DNA from: Litoribacillus peritrichatus
Lineage (GTDB): Bacteria; Pseudomonadota; Gammaproteobacteria; Pseudomonadales; Litoribrevibacteraceae
Reading direction: 5' to 3'
NCBI RefSeq assembly: GCF_039537985.1
Contig: NZ_BAABBN010000002.1
Span: 1-64,000, forward strand
Length of the DNA: 64,000 nt
Positions 1-7,832 of the stretch are shown here, one piece after another; position 1 is the first letter of the stretch, and each line of letters opens with the position of its first letter. The notes under the pieces are model-generated. The model did no database searches, had not been told where the DNA came from, and worked only from the letters and a program-made list of their open reading frames with translations. A program made the translations under genes and the position numbers.

Positions 1-93
1 CCACCTGATCCCATTCCGAACTCAGAAGTGAAACCGGTCCGCGCCGATGGTAGTGTGGGGTCTCCCCATGTGAGAGTAGGTCATCGTCAAGCG
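1..93 (+). rRNA. rrf: 5S ribosomal RNA, 3' part
   Basis: The window opens inside a 5S rRNA gene. The conserved internal stretch CCGAACTCAGAAGTG and the later GATGGTAGTGTGGGG and GAGAGTAGG blocks are all present in the usual order. About the first 27-30 bases of the gene lie before the window, so an rRNA operon should lie to the left. The 3' end is placed near 93 by comparison with the 120-nt E. coli molecule and is good to a few bases. Confidence 0.95.
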
Positions 94-101
94 CCTTATT
101 T

Positions 102-136
102 AAAAACCCTGATGCTAACGCATCGGGGTTTTTTAT
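102..136 (+). terminator. rRNA operon terminator
   Basis: An AACCCTGATGC / GCATCGGGGTT hairpin is followed by a T run just after the 5S gene. It is a textbook intrinsic terminator closing the rRNA operon. Confidence 0.85.
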
Positions 137-196
137 TGCCAGTCTGTTTTATGATCAATGATGACCCTCTGGTTTTTGTTACTTTCAGATAATGAT

Positions 197-535
197 CTAC
201 TGCTTTTCAGAATATATATTGGCCTCAAGAAACTCTTTGTCAAAGCCATAGCTGATTTGTTTGTTGATGACCATCATAGGTGTTCCCCTGCCGTTAATTT
301 TTTGGAACGCAGACAGCGCTTGCGGGTTTGTTTCGATGTCTAATTCGATGAAATCTATATTTTGTTCGGTCATATATTTTTTAGCGTAGATGCATGAAGG
401 GCAAAATGTTTGAGTGAAGAGGTAAACCTTGTTGGTCTGAACTTTGTTTGTTGATGTTGTATTAGGTGGTGTCGCCAGAGATATCTGGACAACACTAAAC
501 AAAATAATAAAAAGACTGCATTTTAAAAGGTTCAT
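197..535 (-). CDS. Exported glutaredoxin-like protein
   Basis: A 112-residue protein. Residues 1-21 form a hydrophobic export signal ending in ISLAT. The rest is one thioredoxin-fold domain of glutaredoxin type: beta strand KVYLF, CPSC active site at residues 45-48, LDIETNP, then GRGTPMMVI with the cis-proline at 86. Most cytosolic glutaredoxins have CPYC and no signal; the export signal suggests a periplasmic disulfide or mixed-disulfide role. Glutathione dependence is inferred only. The gene is alone between the rRNA terminator and divergent leuA. A perfect 8+1+8 inverted repeat lies 11 bases upstream of its ATG. It could also be a membrane-anchored lipid-independent redox protein if the signal is not cleaved. 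Confidence 0.75.
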   Translation of the reverse strand: MNLLKCSLFIILFSVVQISLATPPNTTSTNKVQTNKVYLFTQTFCPSCIYAKKYMTEQNIDFIELDIETNPQALSAFQKINGRGTPMMVINKQISYGFDKEFLEANIYSEKQ

Positions 536-545
536 ACGGATCTCA

Positions 546-562
546 ATTCTTAAATTAAGAAT
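546..562. promoter_or_regulatory. Palindrome in the leuA/glutaredoxin divergent region
   Basis: ATTCTTAA-A-TTAAGAAT is a perfect inverted repeat with a 1-base centre. It sits 11 bases upstream of the glutaredoxin-like start codon, where an operator or a 5' UTR hairpin would be expected. No regulator can be named. Confidence 0.35.
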
Positions 563-591
563 GAGTTTAGAAAGAGAGTTGTGTTATTAGT

Positions 592-620
592 TCCACAACG
601 CTTATCTTGTGCTTTATAAT
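592..620 (+). promoter_or_regulatory. Predicted leuA promoter
   Basis: TCCACA (592-597) is separated by 17 bases from a perfect TATAAT (615-620). The -35 matches TTGACA at four of six positions. Transcription would start near 627, about 70 bases before leuA. Confidence 0.55.
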
Positions 621-626
621 TGTTCG

Positions 627-657
627 TTACCTTGCCTTATTTAGGGTAAGTTTTTTT
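627..657 (+). terminator. Terminator-like hairpin in the leuA leader
   Basis: TTACCTT (627-633) pairs with TAGGGTAA (to 649, one G-T pair) over a 9-base loop, and seven T residues follow at 651-657. This has the form of an intrinsic terminator between the predicted leuA promoter and leuA. No leucine-rich leader peptide is seen before it, so classical attenuation by a leader peptide is not supported. Confidence 0.4.
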
Positions 658-699
658 CGTCTTTAATAATTTTGTATTAATAACAACAGTGAGTTCGTG

Positions 700-2250
700 A
701 TGAGCAATGATCGTGTAATTATTTTCGATACCACCTTGCGTGATGGGGAGCAAAGCCCTGGTGCTTCTATGACAAAGTCAGAGAAATTAAGCATCGCGAA
801 GTCACTGGAAAAAATGAAGGTTGATGTTATTGAAGCGGGTTTTGCTATTGCAAGCCCTGGTGATTTTGAATCAGTTAAAAGCATTGCTGATTCGGTAAAA
901 GACAGTACTATTTGTAGTTTATCTAGGGCTCTTGATAAAGATATCGATCGTGCTGCAGAGGCACTTAAAGGCGCAAACTCAGGGCGTATCCATACGTTTA
1001 TTGCGACTTCACCTATTCATATGGAGCATAAGCTGCGTATGCAGCCTGATGCAGTCATTGAGCAGGCGGTGGCTGCCGTTAAACGAGCTCGTAATCATGT
1101 GGCTGATGTAGAGTTTTCCTGTGAAGATGCAGGTCGATCTGAAATTGATTTTCTATGTCGGATTATCGAAGCGGCGATTGATGCTGGGGCATCGACCATT
1201 AATATTCCTGATACAGTTGGGTATGCGATTCCGGAGCAGTTCGGCGAAACCATCAAAACGTTGATAGAGCGTATTCCGAACTCAGATAAAGCTATTTTCT
1301 CTGTCCATTGCCACAACGATTTGGGTCTGGCTGTCGCAAATTCATTGTCAGCAGTGCAAAACGGTGCACGACAGGTCGAATGTACGATTAATGGTTTAGG
1401 TGAGCGAGCAGGTAACGCCTCACTTGAAGAAATTGTAATGGCGATTCGTACCCGAAAAGATTTGTTCAATATAGAAACGAACATTGATCCTCAATTTATT
1501 GTTCCGACCTCGAAACTGGTTTCTTCGGTGACGGGTTTTGCTGTTCAACCGAACAAAGCAATTGTTGGGGCGAATGCATTTGCTCATGAATCGGGTATTC
1601 ACCAGGACGGTGTTTTAAAGCATCGAGAGACGTATGAGATTATGTCGGCTCAGGACGTTGGATGGAATACCAACAGAATGGTTTTGGGCAAGCACTCAGG
1701 TCGAAATGCATTTAAGACTCGCTTGGAAGAGCTGGGGCATACTTTCGAAACAGAAACAGAATTGAATCATGCTTTTGCTAACTTTAAAGATTTAGCTGAT
1801 AAAAAACATGAAATCTACGATGAAGATTTACACTTGTTGGTCAGCGATAATAACTCTGGGCAATTTGAAGATAAGTATGAATTGGTGAGTTTGAAAGTAA
1901 TGTCTTGTACGGGCGAAACACCTGAAGCAGAAATTGTTATTTCTGTTGATGGTAAAGAGTTCAAAGGTGTTTCTCAGGGAAGTGGCCCTGTCGATGCTTC
2001 CTTTAAAGCTATCGAAACGATCGTCCATTCTGAAACCGAACTTACTCTTTATTCAGTAAACGCGATTACCTCAGGAACGGACTCTCAGGGTGAGGTAACG
2101 GTTCGTCTGGATCATGGCGGCAAGATTGTAAACGGCCTTGGTGCGGATACAGATATCGTTATTGCTTCGGCAAAAGCATATCTTCATGCGCTTAACTTGT
2201 TAGGGGCTAACGTCGTGAGAGCGCACCCTCAAGCGGGCGAAGGCGTATAA
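700..2250 (+). CDS. leuA: 2-isopropylmalate synthase
   Basis: Catalyses the first committed step of leucine synthesis, condensing acetyl-CoA with 2-oxoisovalerate in the cytoplasm. The protein of about 516 residues begins with the HMGL-like family signature FDTTLRDGEQSPGASM. It continues with the SVHCHNDLGLAVANSL metal-binding block, GLGERAGNASLEE and HESGIHQDG. A C-terminal LeuA allosteric domain (from about residue 390) is complete, so feedback inhibition by leucine is expected. A GTG at 697 directly precedes the ATG at 700; ATG is preferred. The gene stands alone without leuB, C or D nearby and has its own predicted promoter. Confidence 0.97.
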   Translation: MSNDRVIIFDTTLRDGEQSPGASMTKSEKLSIAKSLEKMKVDVIEAGFAIASPGDFESVKSIADSVKDSTICSLSRALDKDIDRAAEALKGANSGRIHTFIATSPIHMEHKLRMQPDAVIEQAVAAVKRARNHVADVEFSCEDAGRSEIDFLCRIIEAAIDAGASTINIPDTVGYAIPEQFGETIKTLIERIPNSDKAIFSVHCHNDLGLAVANSLSAVQNGARQVECTINGLGERAGNASLEEIVMAIRTRKDLFNIETNIDPQFIVPTSKLVSSVTGFAVQPNKAIVGANAFAHESGIHQDGVLKHRETYEIMSAQDVGWNTNRMVLGKHSGRNAFKTRLEELGHTFETETELNHAFANFKDLADKKHEIYDEDLHLLVSDNNSGQFEDKYELVSLKVMSCTGETPEAEIVISVDGKEFKGVSQGSGPVDASFKAIETIVHSETELTLYSVNAITSGTDSQGEVTVRLDHGGKIVNGLGADTDIVIASAKAYLHALNLLGANVVRAHPQAGEGV

Positions 2251-2270
2251 TTCCTTTCTAGGCCATTACT

Positions 2271-3005
2271 ATGGATCAGCAAATCCAGGAAAGTTATTTA
2301 AGCGTCATGGGGGTATCTCAGTGGTACCCTAAATTTGTTTTACCTAACGCTCCTGAACTAAGTTGGCCTGAGCCAGAGCCAGCAATGGAGAGATCTCCTG
2401 TTGCGATTGCTCCTGGCTCTGATTCAATGGGGTCACCTCCAGCCACCTCTGTCGCCGCTCCTTTAGATCAGCTGCGCTCTTTGATGGGGGCGGAAGATGC
2501 ATCCCCGCCAACAATAACCGAAACAGCTGAGGTTAAGCTGACCTCACATGGTTCTGAGAGTAAAAGCAAAGAGCTTGTGGCCCCTTTCAGTTTCTTGTAT
2601 ATCAGGTACCCGTTGGGCGTGAGTGTTTGTGTTCTTCGTCAGACAGATGATCCTTTGTCATCCATGGAGCAGCGTTTCTTAGACGCAGTAGTAAAGTACA
2701 TTGGTGCATCAGCCTCCATTGAATTTCTGCATAAAGTTGATTGGCCTATAGTTAAGGCAGCCACTGAGTTTCAGTCTCGACCGTTTTTTGAAGAAAGTAT
2801 GAAGGCATTTTTTCAAAAACAGGGTTATGACTTGGGTGTAAATACATTTTTTTTATTAGGAAAGCGCTTGTCTACTGAATTACCTTCCATTCTCGATGCT
2901 TCATCCAACGTTATCACTTCCGATGAACTTCATGAACTCATGATGTCTGCCTCAGCTAAGCGGGAACTATGGAAACATCTTCTAGTATTAAAAAACGGCC
3001 AATAG
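2271..3005 (+). CDS. holD: Probable DNA polymerase III psi subunit (HolD-like), enlarged
   Basis: A 244-residue protein of uncertain family. Residues 9-18 (YLSVMGVSQW) resemble the N-terminal chi-binding segment of E. coli psi (LQQLGITQW), and residues 228-237 (SAKRELWKHL) resemble the last helix of psi (TARAALWQQI). As in E. coli, rimI follows directly, here overlapping by 37 bases. Psi links the clamp loader to chi and SSB. The protein is almost twice the E. coli length of 137; the extra part is a proline- and acid-rich linker at about 30-90 plus a mid region of unknown fold. The call rests on two short motifs and gene order, so it could also be an unrelated linker protein. Confidence 0.55.
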   Translation: MDQQIQESYLSVMGVSQWYPKFVLPNAPELSWPEPEPAMERSPVAIAPGSDSMGSPPATSVAAPLDQLRSLMGAEDASPPTITETAEVKLTSHGSESKSKELVAPFSFLYIRYPLGVSVCVLRQTDDPLSSMEQRFLDAVVKYIGASASIEFLHKVDWPIVKAATEFQSRPFFEESMKAFFQKQGYDLGVNTFFLLGKRLSTELPSILDASSNVITSDELHELMMSASAKRELWKHLLVLKNGQ

Positions 3006-3475
3006 ACTGTACTGTTCGTTTTGCTCAGAAGTCGGACTTAAACGATATCCTTAGAGTTGAACAGACAGGCTATCCTTTTCCTTGGTCGCAAGGCGTTTTT
3101 CAGGATTGCTTTAAACCTAATTATTACTTTCTGGTATTAGAAAGCTCTGCTATTGGTCTCATGGGGTACAGTGTTGTATCCAATATTGTTGGCGAAGCCC
3201 ATTTATTAAATATATGCATTGATGATAAGTTTCGAGAGCAGGGTTTTGGTCAGTATCTTCTTGAGCAAACCATAGCCCACTGCATCAGTGATGCTTGTGA
3301 GCTTATGTTGTTGGAGGTTCGGGTTTCGAACGGCAGCGCTATACATTTATATCAGAAGCTGGGCTTTACTGAATTAGGCATTCGTAAAAATTATTATCCG
3401 GGTGAAGGCGGGAGGGAGGACGCGTTGGTGCTTCAGCTGCCATTAATTCAAACGAAAATTGATGAGCGGGTCTGA
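2969..3475 (+). CDS. rimI: Ribosomal protein bS18 N-alanine acetyltransferase, GNAT family
   Basis: A 168-residue single-domain GNAT acetyltransferase. The acetyl-CoA pyrophosphate-binding motif reads FREQGFGQYLL. The region after it, EVRVSNGSAIHLYQKLGFTELGIRKNYY, carries the LEVR and NxxAIxLYxKxGF signatures of RimI; together with YPFPWSQGVF near the N terminus this points to RimI rather than a generic GNAT. It acetylates the N terminus of ribosomal protein S18. The start overlaps the end of the HolD-like gene, implying translational coupling. The protein is slightly longer than E. coli RimI (148) because of an N-terminal extension of about 12 residues; a start further in is possible. Confidence 0.9.
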   Translation: METSSSIKKRPIDCTVRFAQKSDLNDILRVEQTGYPFPWSQGVFQDCFKPNYYFLVLESSAIGLMGYSVVSNIVGEAHLLNICIDDKFREQGFGQYLLEQTIAHCISDACELMLLEVRVSNGSAIHLYQKLGFTELGIRKNYYPGEGGREDALVLQLPLIQTKIDERV

Positions 3476-3477
3476 CG

Positions 3478-4155
3478 ATGTACCTGGATATTGATGATGT
3501 ACCTCTCGTTATTAATATCATTTTAGTGTTACTTATTTTTCTTCAGTTTTTGCTTGCGATTAAAAGCATTGATTGGCCTGCCTTTTTTGTATTTCGTCTC
3601 AGGCAGCATTTGGTGTTTGGCTCTTTTGCTGTAGTAGTGTGTTTGTGGCAGTTAAGGGGGTGGTTAGACGACAGTGCCTCTATCTATATGTTGGGGGTTA
3701 ATCTGATGACCCTAATTCTTGGTTGGGCTTTCTCATCTATTATTGTATTGATGGCCTCCGTTGCTCTGGTTCTTTTGGGTGTAAATTCTCTGGATGGCTG
3801 GCCGCTGAACACATTTTTCTGGGGAATGTTACCCGTTGTTATTTCTTTATTGATCTATCGGTTGGTTGTTTACTGGTTGGACAATCCGTTTGCTTATATT
3901 TATTTGTGCGGTTTTTTTGCGACGGTGTTAACGTTAGTCATTCCTGCAGCTGGGCTTTGGTTGTTGCTCATTATGATGGGCCACTCTGGGAGTGGAGTAC
4001 TTGCTACTTACCTTACCTATGCGCCTGTGATTTGTATTTCTGAAGGTGTGTTGAGCGGAATGCTATTGGTCAGTTTTGTTATTTTTTTACCTGATTGGGT
4101 GAAGACTTATGATGAGTTACGCTATGAACGGAACGCGAAAGATAAATACAAATGA
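3478..4155 (+). CDS. Polytopic membrane protein, CbiM-like permease family (tentative)
   Basis: A 225-residue, very hydrophobic protein with about six membrane-spanning segments. It starts two bases after rimI stops, so it belongs to the same transcript. The C-terminal pattern ISEGVLSGMLL followed by FLPDWVKTYDELRY resembles the end of a pseudomonad membrane family annotated as energy-coupling-factor permease (CbiM-like), where a glutamate in a late helix precedes a conserved P-x-W-V segment. No ATPase or T component is nearby, and the histidine-rich N terminus of true cobalt CbiM is missing, so the substrate cannot be given. An uncharacterised membrane protein is the safe reading. Confidence 0.55.
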   Translation: MYLDIDDVPLVINIILVLLIFLQFLLAIKSIDWPAFFVFRLRQHLVFGSFAVVVCLWQLRGWLDDSASIYMLGVNLMTLILGWAFSSIIVLMASVALVLLGVNSLDGWPLNTFFWGMLPVVISLLIYRLVVYWLDNPFAYIYLCGFFATVLTLVIPAAGLWLLLIMMGHSGSGVLATYLTYAPVICISEGVLSGMLLVSFVIFLPDWVKTYDELRYERNAKDKYK

Positions 4156-4219
4156 CTGATTCGTCGACAAAAGGTAAAAATATGGCGTTTGCCCCTAATG
4201 TTCCAGATTGTAACGGTTT

Positions 4220-4336
4220 TATAATTGTTTTGAGCATTGGCACAAGGTAATTCATCTTGGTGTCCGTCACATAGAGCCTCAGTTTCCATCCTCGCTTTGG
4301 TTCTTTAAGCCGATACACAGGTATCGGCTTTTTTTA
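4220..4336 (+). ncRNA. Candidate small RNA upstream of prfC
   Basis: A perfect TATAAT at 4220-4225 would start transcription near 4232. Downstream is a bulged stem, GGCACAAG (4239-4246) with CTTGGTGTC (4256-4264), then about 40 unpaired bases. It ends in a strong intrinsic terminator at 4307-4335. No open frame on this strand fits. The predicted RNA is about 105 nt. No good -35 is visible, and the terminator could simply end the holD-rimI transcript, so this is a candidate only. Confidence 0.3.
4307..4335 (+). terminator. Intrinsic terminator before prfC
   Basis: AAGCCGATAC and GTATCGGCTT are perfect 10-base arms around a 4-base loop, followed by T residues. It ends either the holD-rimI-membrane protein transcript or a small RNA. 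Confidence 0.85.
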
Positions 4337-4386
4337 TCATTCCGTTTTAACTTTTGAATGAATCTAACACCGGATAAAAGTTGCTG

Positions 4387-4392
4387 TATAAT
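4387..4392 (+). promoter_or_regulatory. Probable -10 box of prfC
   Basis: A perfect TATAAT lies 31 bases upstream of the chosen prfC start codon. The best -35 at usual distance is poor (TCTAAC at 4363-4368, 18 bases away), so the promoter is only moderately supported. Confidence 0.45.
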
Positions 4393-4423
4393 GTCGGCAA
4401 TTTTTTAATGTTGGATGCTACTG

Positions 4424-6004
4424 ATGTCAAAGCACGCTGTCGAGATTGATAACCGCAGGACGTTTGCGATCATTTCTCACCCGGATGCGGGTAAAACCAC
4501 TATTACTGAAAAGTTACTGTTATTCGGAAATGCCATTCAAGTTGCTGGTACTGTTAAAGGTAAGAAAGGCACTAAGATGGCCACTTCAGACTGGATGGCC
4601 ATGGAGCAGCAGCGTGGTATTTCGATCACGACTTCAGTGATGCAGTTTCCTTATTTGGGTCGGACGGTCAATCTTCTTGATACACCGGGTCACGAGGATT
4701 TTTCTGAAGATACGTATCGAGTATTAACCGCTGTCGATTCGGCATTGATGGTGATTGATGGCGCAAAAGGGGTTGAGGATCGAACCATCAAATTGATGGA
4801 GGTGTGTCGTTTACGTGATACGCCAATATTTACATTCGTCAATAAAATGGATCGGGAAGTTCGTGACCAGATTGAGGTGATGGATGAAATTGAAGAAATC
4901 CTGAAAATTCAATGCGCGCCTATTACCTGGCCAATCGGTATGGGGAAGGCCTTTAAAGGCATATATAATCTGTATACGGATACCATTTACGTGTTCGAGT
5001 CGGGAAAAGGGTTAACGATTCCTGAAGATGTACGGATTGAAGGGTTGGAGTCAGAAGAGGCCAAAACGCACCTAGGGGGTCTGTATGAAGACTTCCTTGA
5101 GGAAATTGAGCTAGTGCGGGGTGCCAGTCATGAGTTTGATCTGGAATTGTATCAAGAAGGTAAAATGACACCGGTTTTCTTTGGTACGGCACTTTCAAAT
5201 TTCGGTGTTCGGGAAATGCTGAACGATTTTGTTCAGTGGGCACCGAAGCCTCAGGCGAGAAATACTGAGACTCGTGAAGTTGATCCCCACGAGGAAAAAC
5301 TGAGTGGCTTTATCTTTAAAATTCAGGCCAATATGGACCCTAAGCATCGCGATAGAATTGCGTTTATGAGGATTTGCTCAGGTCAATATACCAAAGGTAT
5401 GAAGATGAAACATGTTCGTACCGGAAAGGATGTGAAGATTGCTGATGCGGTAACTTTTTTAGCCGGAGATCGCTCCAATGTTGAAAGCGCTTTATCCGGT
5501 GACATCATTGGGTTGCATAATCATGGCACAATTCAAATTGGTGACACCTTCACCGAGGGTGAAGAACTGAAATTTTCAGGAATTCCTCACTTTGCGCCTG
5601 AGTTGTTCAGGCGAGTTCGCCTGGCAGACCCATTAAAAACTAAGCAATTGCAAAAGGGTCTGCAGCAGTTGTGTGAAGAAGGGGCAACTCAGCTATTTAT
5701 GCCGACCAGAAACAACGACCTTGTGGTGGGTGCTGTTGGTGTGCTGCAGTTTGATGTGGTGGCTCAGCGATTGAGGGATGAGTACAAAGTGGAATGCATT
5801 TATGAGCCTGTAAATGTATTTACTGCGCGTTGGGTGGAGTGTGATGATCCTAAGATGCTTGAAGACTTCAAAAAGAAAGCTTCAGATGGGCTAGCGGTTG
5901 ATGGCGGTGGTCATTTAACCTATTTGGCTTCTACCCGAGTTAATTTGACTATGATGGAGGAGCGTTGGCCTGACGTACGCTTCAGATCAACCAGAGAGCA
6001 TTAG
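4424..6004 (+). CDS. prfC: Peptide chain release factor 3
   Basis: RF3 is a GTPase that removes RF1 or RF2 from the ribosome after termination. The G1 motif HPDAGKTT, switch region QRGISITTSVMQF, G3 DTPGHEDFSEDT and G4 NKMD are all present. The C-terminal translation-factor domains II and III follow, giving the usual length near 526 residues. Two in-frame ATGs exist, at 4415 and 4424. A GGAT at 4413-4416 lies seven bases before the second, and RF3 proteins normally begin close to the DNRRTFAIISHPD block, so 4424 is chosen. The stop overlaps the next gene's GTG by one base. Confidence 0.97.
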   Translation: MSKHAVEIDNRRTFAIISHPDAGKTTITEKLLLFGNAIQVAGTVKGKKGTKMATSDWMAMEQQRGISITTSVMQFPYLGRTVNLLDTPGHEDFSEDTYRVLTAVDSALMVIDGAKGVEDRTIKLMEVCRLRDTPIFTFVNKMDREVRDQIEVMDEIEEILKIQCAPITWPIGMGKAFKGIYNLYTDTIYVFESGKGLTIPEDVRIEGLESEEAKTHLGGLYEDFLEEIELVRGASHEFDLELYQEGKMTPVFFGTALSNFGVREMLNDFVQWAPKPQARNTETREVDPHEEKLSGFIFKIQANMDPKHRDRIAFMRICSGQYTKGMKMKHVRTGKDVKIADAVTFLAGDRSNVESALSGDIIGLHNHGTIQIGDTFTEGEELKFSGIPHFAPELFRRVRLADPLKTKQLQKGLQQLCEEGATQLFMPTRNNDLVVGAVGVLQFDVVAQRLRDEYKVECIYEPVNVFTARWVECDDPKMLEDFKKKASDGLAVDGGGHLTYLASTRVNLTMMEERWPDVRFRSTREH

Positions 6005-6801
6005 TGAATCAATATTTTGATACGCATTGTCATTTGGACTTTGACTGCTTTGATGGGGATCGGGCGGGCTTACTTTCCCGATGTAAGGCGCTGGGTATTC
6101 AGCGCTTTCTGATTCCTGCGACTAGGTTTTCAGTGATGGAGAAACTGGAAACTCTGGTAAGTTGTCATCAAGGGGTGTATATCGCAGCAGGTATACACCC
6201 TTTTTTTGTGGACAAAACCAGCCTTAGCGATCTTAGTTTGTTAAGTGAATACTTAAAAACTTCTAATCTTATTGGCTCAAAGCTGATTGCTTTGGGGGAG
6301 ATGGGGTTGGATAAATTTTGCTCAAATGATTTTGGTCTACAAAAAGAGGTTTTTTCCAGGCAGCTTGAAATGGCTTCACGTCTGTCATTGCCGGTGATTA
6401 TACATAACCGTAAGTGTGATCAGGCAGTTTTGGATCTATTGGATTACTTCAACGTAAATAAAGGGGTTGTTCATGGCTTTTCGGGGAGTTATGAAATAGC
6501 CAATGAGTTTCGAAAAAGAGGTTTTTACATTGGGTTAGGCGGTGTTATCAGTTGGGAAAACGCCAATAAGGTCAGACAAATGGTTACTCGCTTAGGCTTA
6601 ACGCAAGTGGTGATCGAAACTGATGCCCCGGATATGTCGCCAGAGTGGCTTAAAGGAAAAAGGAATACACCTGAGACGGTAATTAAGGTTGTGGCTCTGT
6701 TGGCAGAATTACTTCAGTTGCCGGTAACAACTGTTGCGGATACAGTTTATCGCAACAGTTGTAATTTATTTGGGCTAGACGGTTTGGGCCAAGATGTTTA
6801 G
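6004..6801 (+). CDS. yjjV: TatD-family metal-dependent hydrolase (YjjV-like)
   Basis: A 265-residue TIM-barrel hydrolase of the TatD DNase family. The metal ligands are in family order: DTHCHLD at residues 6-12, GEMGLD, IIHNRK, HGFSG and ETDAPDM. The GTG start overlaps the prfC stop by one base. E. coli also has yjjV near prfC, which favours YjjV over TatD or YcfH. TatD-family members have 3'-5' exonuclease activity on DNA; the substrate of this subgroup is not settled. The 3' end overlaps the convergent unknown gene by four bases. Confidence 0.85.
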   Translation: MNQYFDTHCHLDFDCFDGDRAGLLSRCKALGIQRFLIPATRFSVMEKLETLVSCHQGVYIAAGIHPFFVDKTSLSDLSLLSEYLKTSNLIGSKLIALGEMGLDKFCSNDFGLQKEVFSRQLEMASRLSLPVIIHNRKCDQAVLDLLDYFNVNKGVVHGFSGSYEIANEFRKRGFYIGLGGVISWENANKVRQMVTRLGLTQVVIETDAPDMSPEWLKGKRNTPETVIKVVALLAELLQLPVTTVADTVYRNSCNLFGLDGLGQDV

Positions 6802-7607
6802 ATTTTATCCGCCGCTTCTGCAAATTTAGTCACGATGGTATCGCAATACTTTGTTACCAAGTAAGGTACCGTGTTTTGATTGTATTTCTCGAATGATGGC
6901 TTAATAAAACGCCATTTTCTGTCGATGTTTCGAATCAGGGCGCCAATGTTTGGATCATTTTTTGTGGTTTTCATTAGGGTAGAAAGTAATTCTGTAAATT
7001 GCTGAGCCATCACATCTGGTGTTTCCAGGTTTTCCTCGTTCGCAACATAAACGCCTGCACCGCCAGTGGAATTGGCTCTGCGAACGTATTGTGATGTCAT
7101 CTTTTGCATTAATGTAGCGGCTTTATATAGCTCGTATTTGCTCGACTCACCTATTACTTCTAATTCTTTCTCAATGATTTTGTTGAGAGTTGTTATCAGG
7201 TTTAAGCGTGTTTTGTGTAGATCGTTGATCGCGTACTGAGATGTGTAACCTTCGGAAGCCATTTCGTTGCTCAGTGCAAAGTGGGCATAATCTTCTGAAA
7301 TGGCAATGGTTTCTTTAATGGCTTCTTTGCTTTCTGGTGCATCTTGCGTTTCGAGTAGGGAGCGGTTGGCTCTCAATGCTTCTATGTCTTCTTCCAGCTT
7401 GGATTGAATTGCTGTATCACCTTCATGAAGCGTAAGTTGATGAAAGCGGGTTGATATTTGGAATGTATTCAGTTTTAGCTGAGTTGCAGTAATCAGGGTT
7501 TTCTCACCTGCGGTTGCAAGGCTGACGGATGAAAAAGCTGTGCTGAGGATGATGCCTAGTTTCGCAATCAGGGAGATAGACGGATGGCGGATTGTTGTTT
7601 TTATCAT
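6798..7607 (-). CDS. Exported helical protein of unknown function
   Basis: I do not recognise this 269-residue protein. Residues 1-33 form an export signal (SLIAKLGIILSTAFSSVSLATA) with a likely cleavage site at ATAGE. The mature part looks almost entirely alpha-helical, with acidic and basic residues in alternation, and ends FAEAADKI. The arrangement resembles helical bundles of periplasmic sensor domains such as the type IV pilus chemotaxis (PilJ) N terminus, but no transmembrane anchor or signalling domain follows. It is monocistronic, convergent with the TatD gene and divergent from rplM. Confidence 0.7.
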   Translation of the reverse strand: MIKTTIRHPSISLIAKLGIILSTAFSSVSLATAGEKTLITATQLKLNTFQISTRFHQLTLHEGDTAIQSKLEEDIEALRANRSLLETQDAPESKEAIKETIAISEDYAHFALSNEMASEGYTSQYAINDLHKTRLNLITTLNKIIEKELEVIGESSKYELYKAATLMQKMTSQYVRRANSTGGAGVYVANEENLETPDVMAQQFTELLSTLMKTTKNDPNIGALIRNIDRKWRFIKPSFEKYNQNTVPYLVTKYCDTIVTKFAEAADKI

Positions 7608-7687
7608 CTCTTAACCTTGTCTTATTATTAGAATTACCTACTTTCTATATTTATATAGAATCGGGGAGTCTGTTACAACCTTTGGGG

Positions 7688-7716
7688 CTTACATTAATTG
7701 TATTTTGTTGTATAAT
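7688..7716 (+). promoter_or_regulatory. Predicted rplM-rpsI promoter
   Basis: CTTACA (7688-7693), 17 bases, TATAAT (7711-7716). The leader to rplM would be about 110 nt, long enough for the L13-mediated feedback known in E. coli, though no specific L13 site can be assigned by eye. A second TATAAT-like box lies at 7804-7809 very close to the start codon. Confidence 0.6.
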
Positions 7717-7832
7717 TCGCCGCTCAGTTTCCCACGCTGAAAGAGTCCGCTTTAAAGTTTGGTTTGCAGATGTATTTCTATTTGTGTAGAATGCGCTGCT
7801 TTTTATAATTTGCCGTTTATAGGCTGGAAAGA

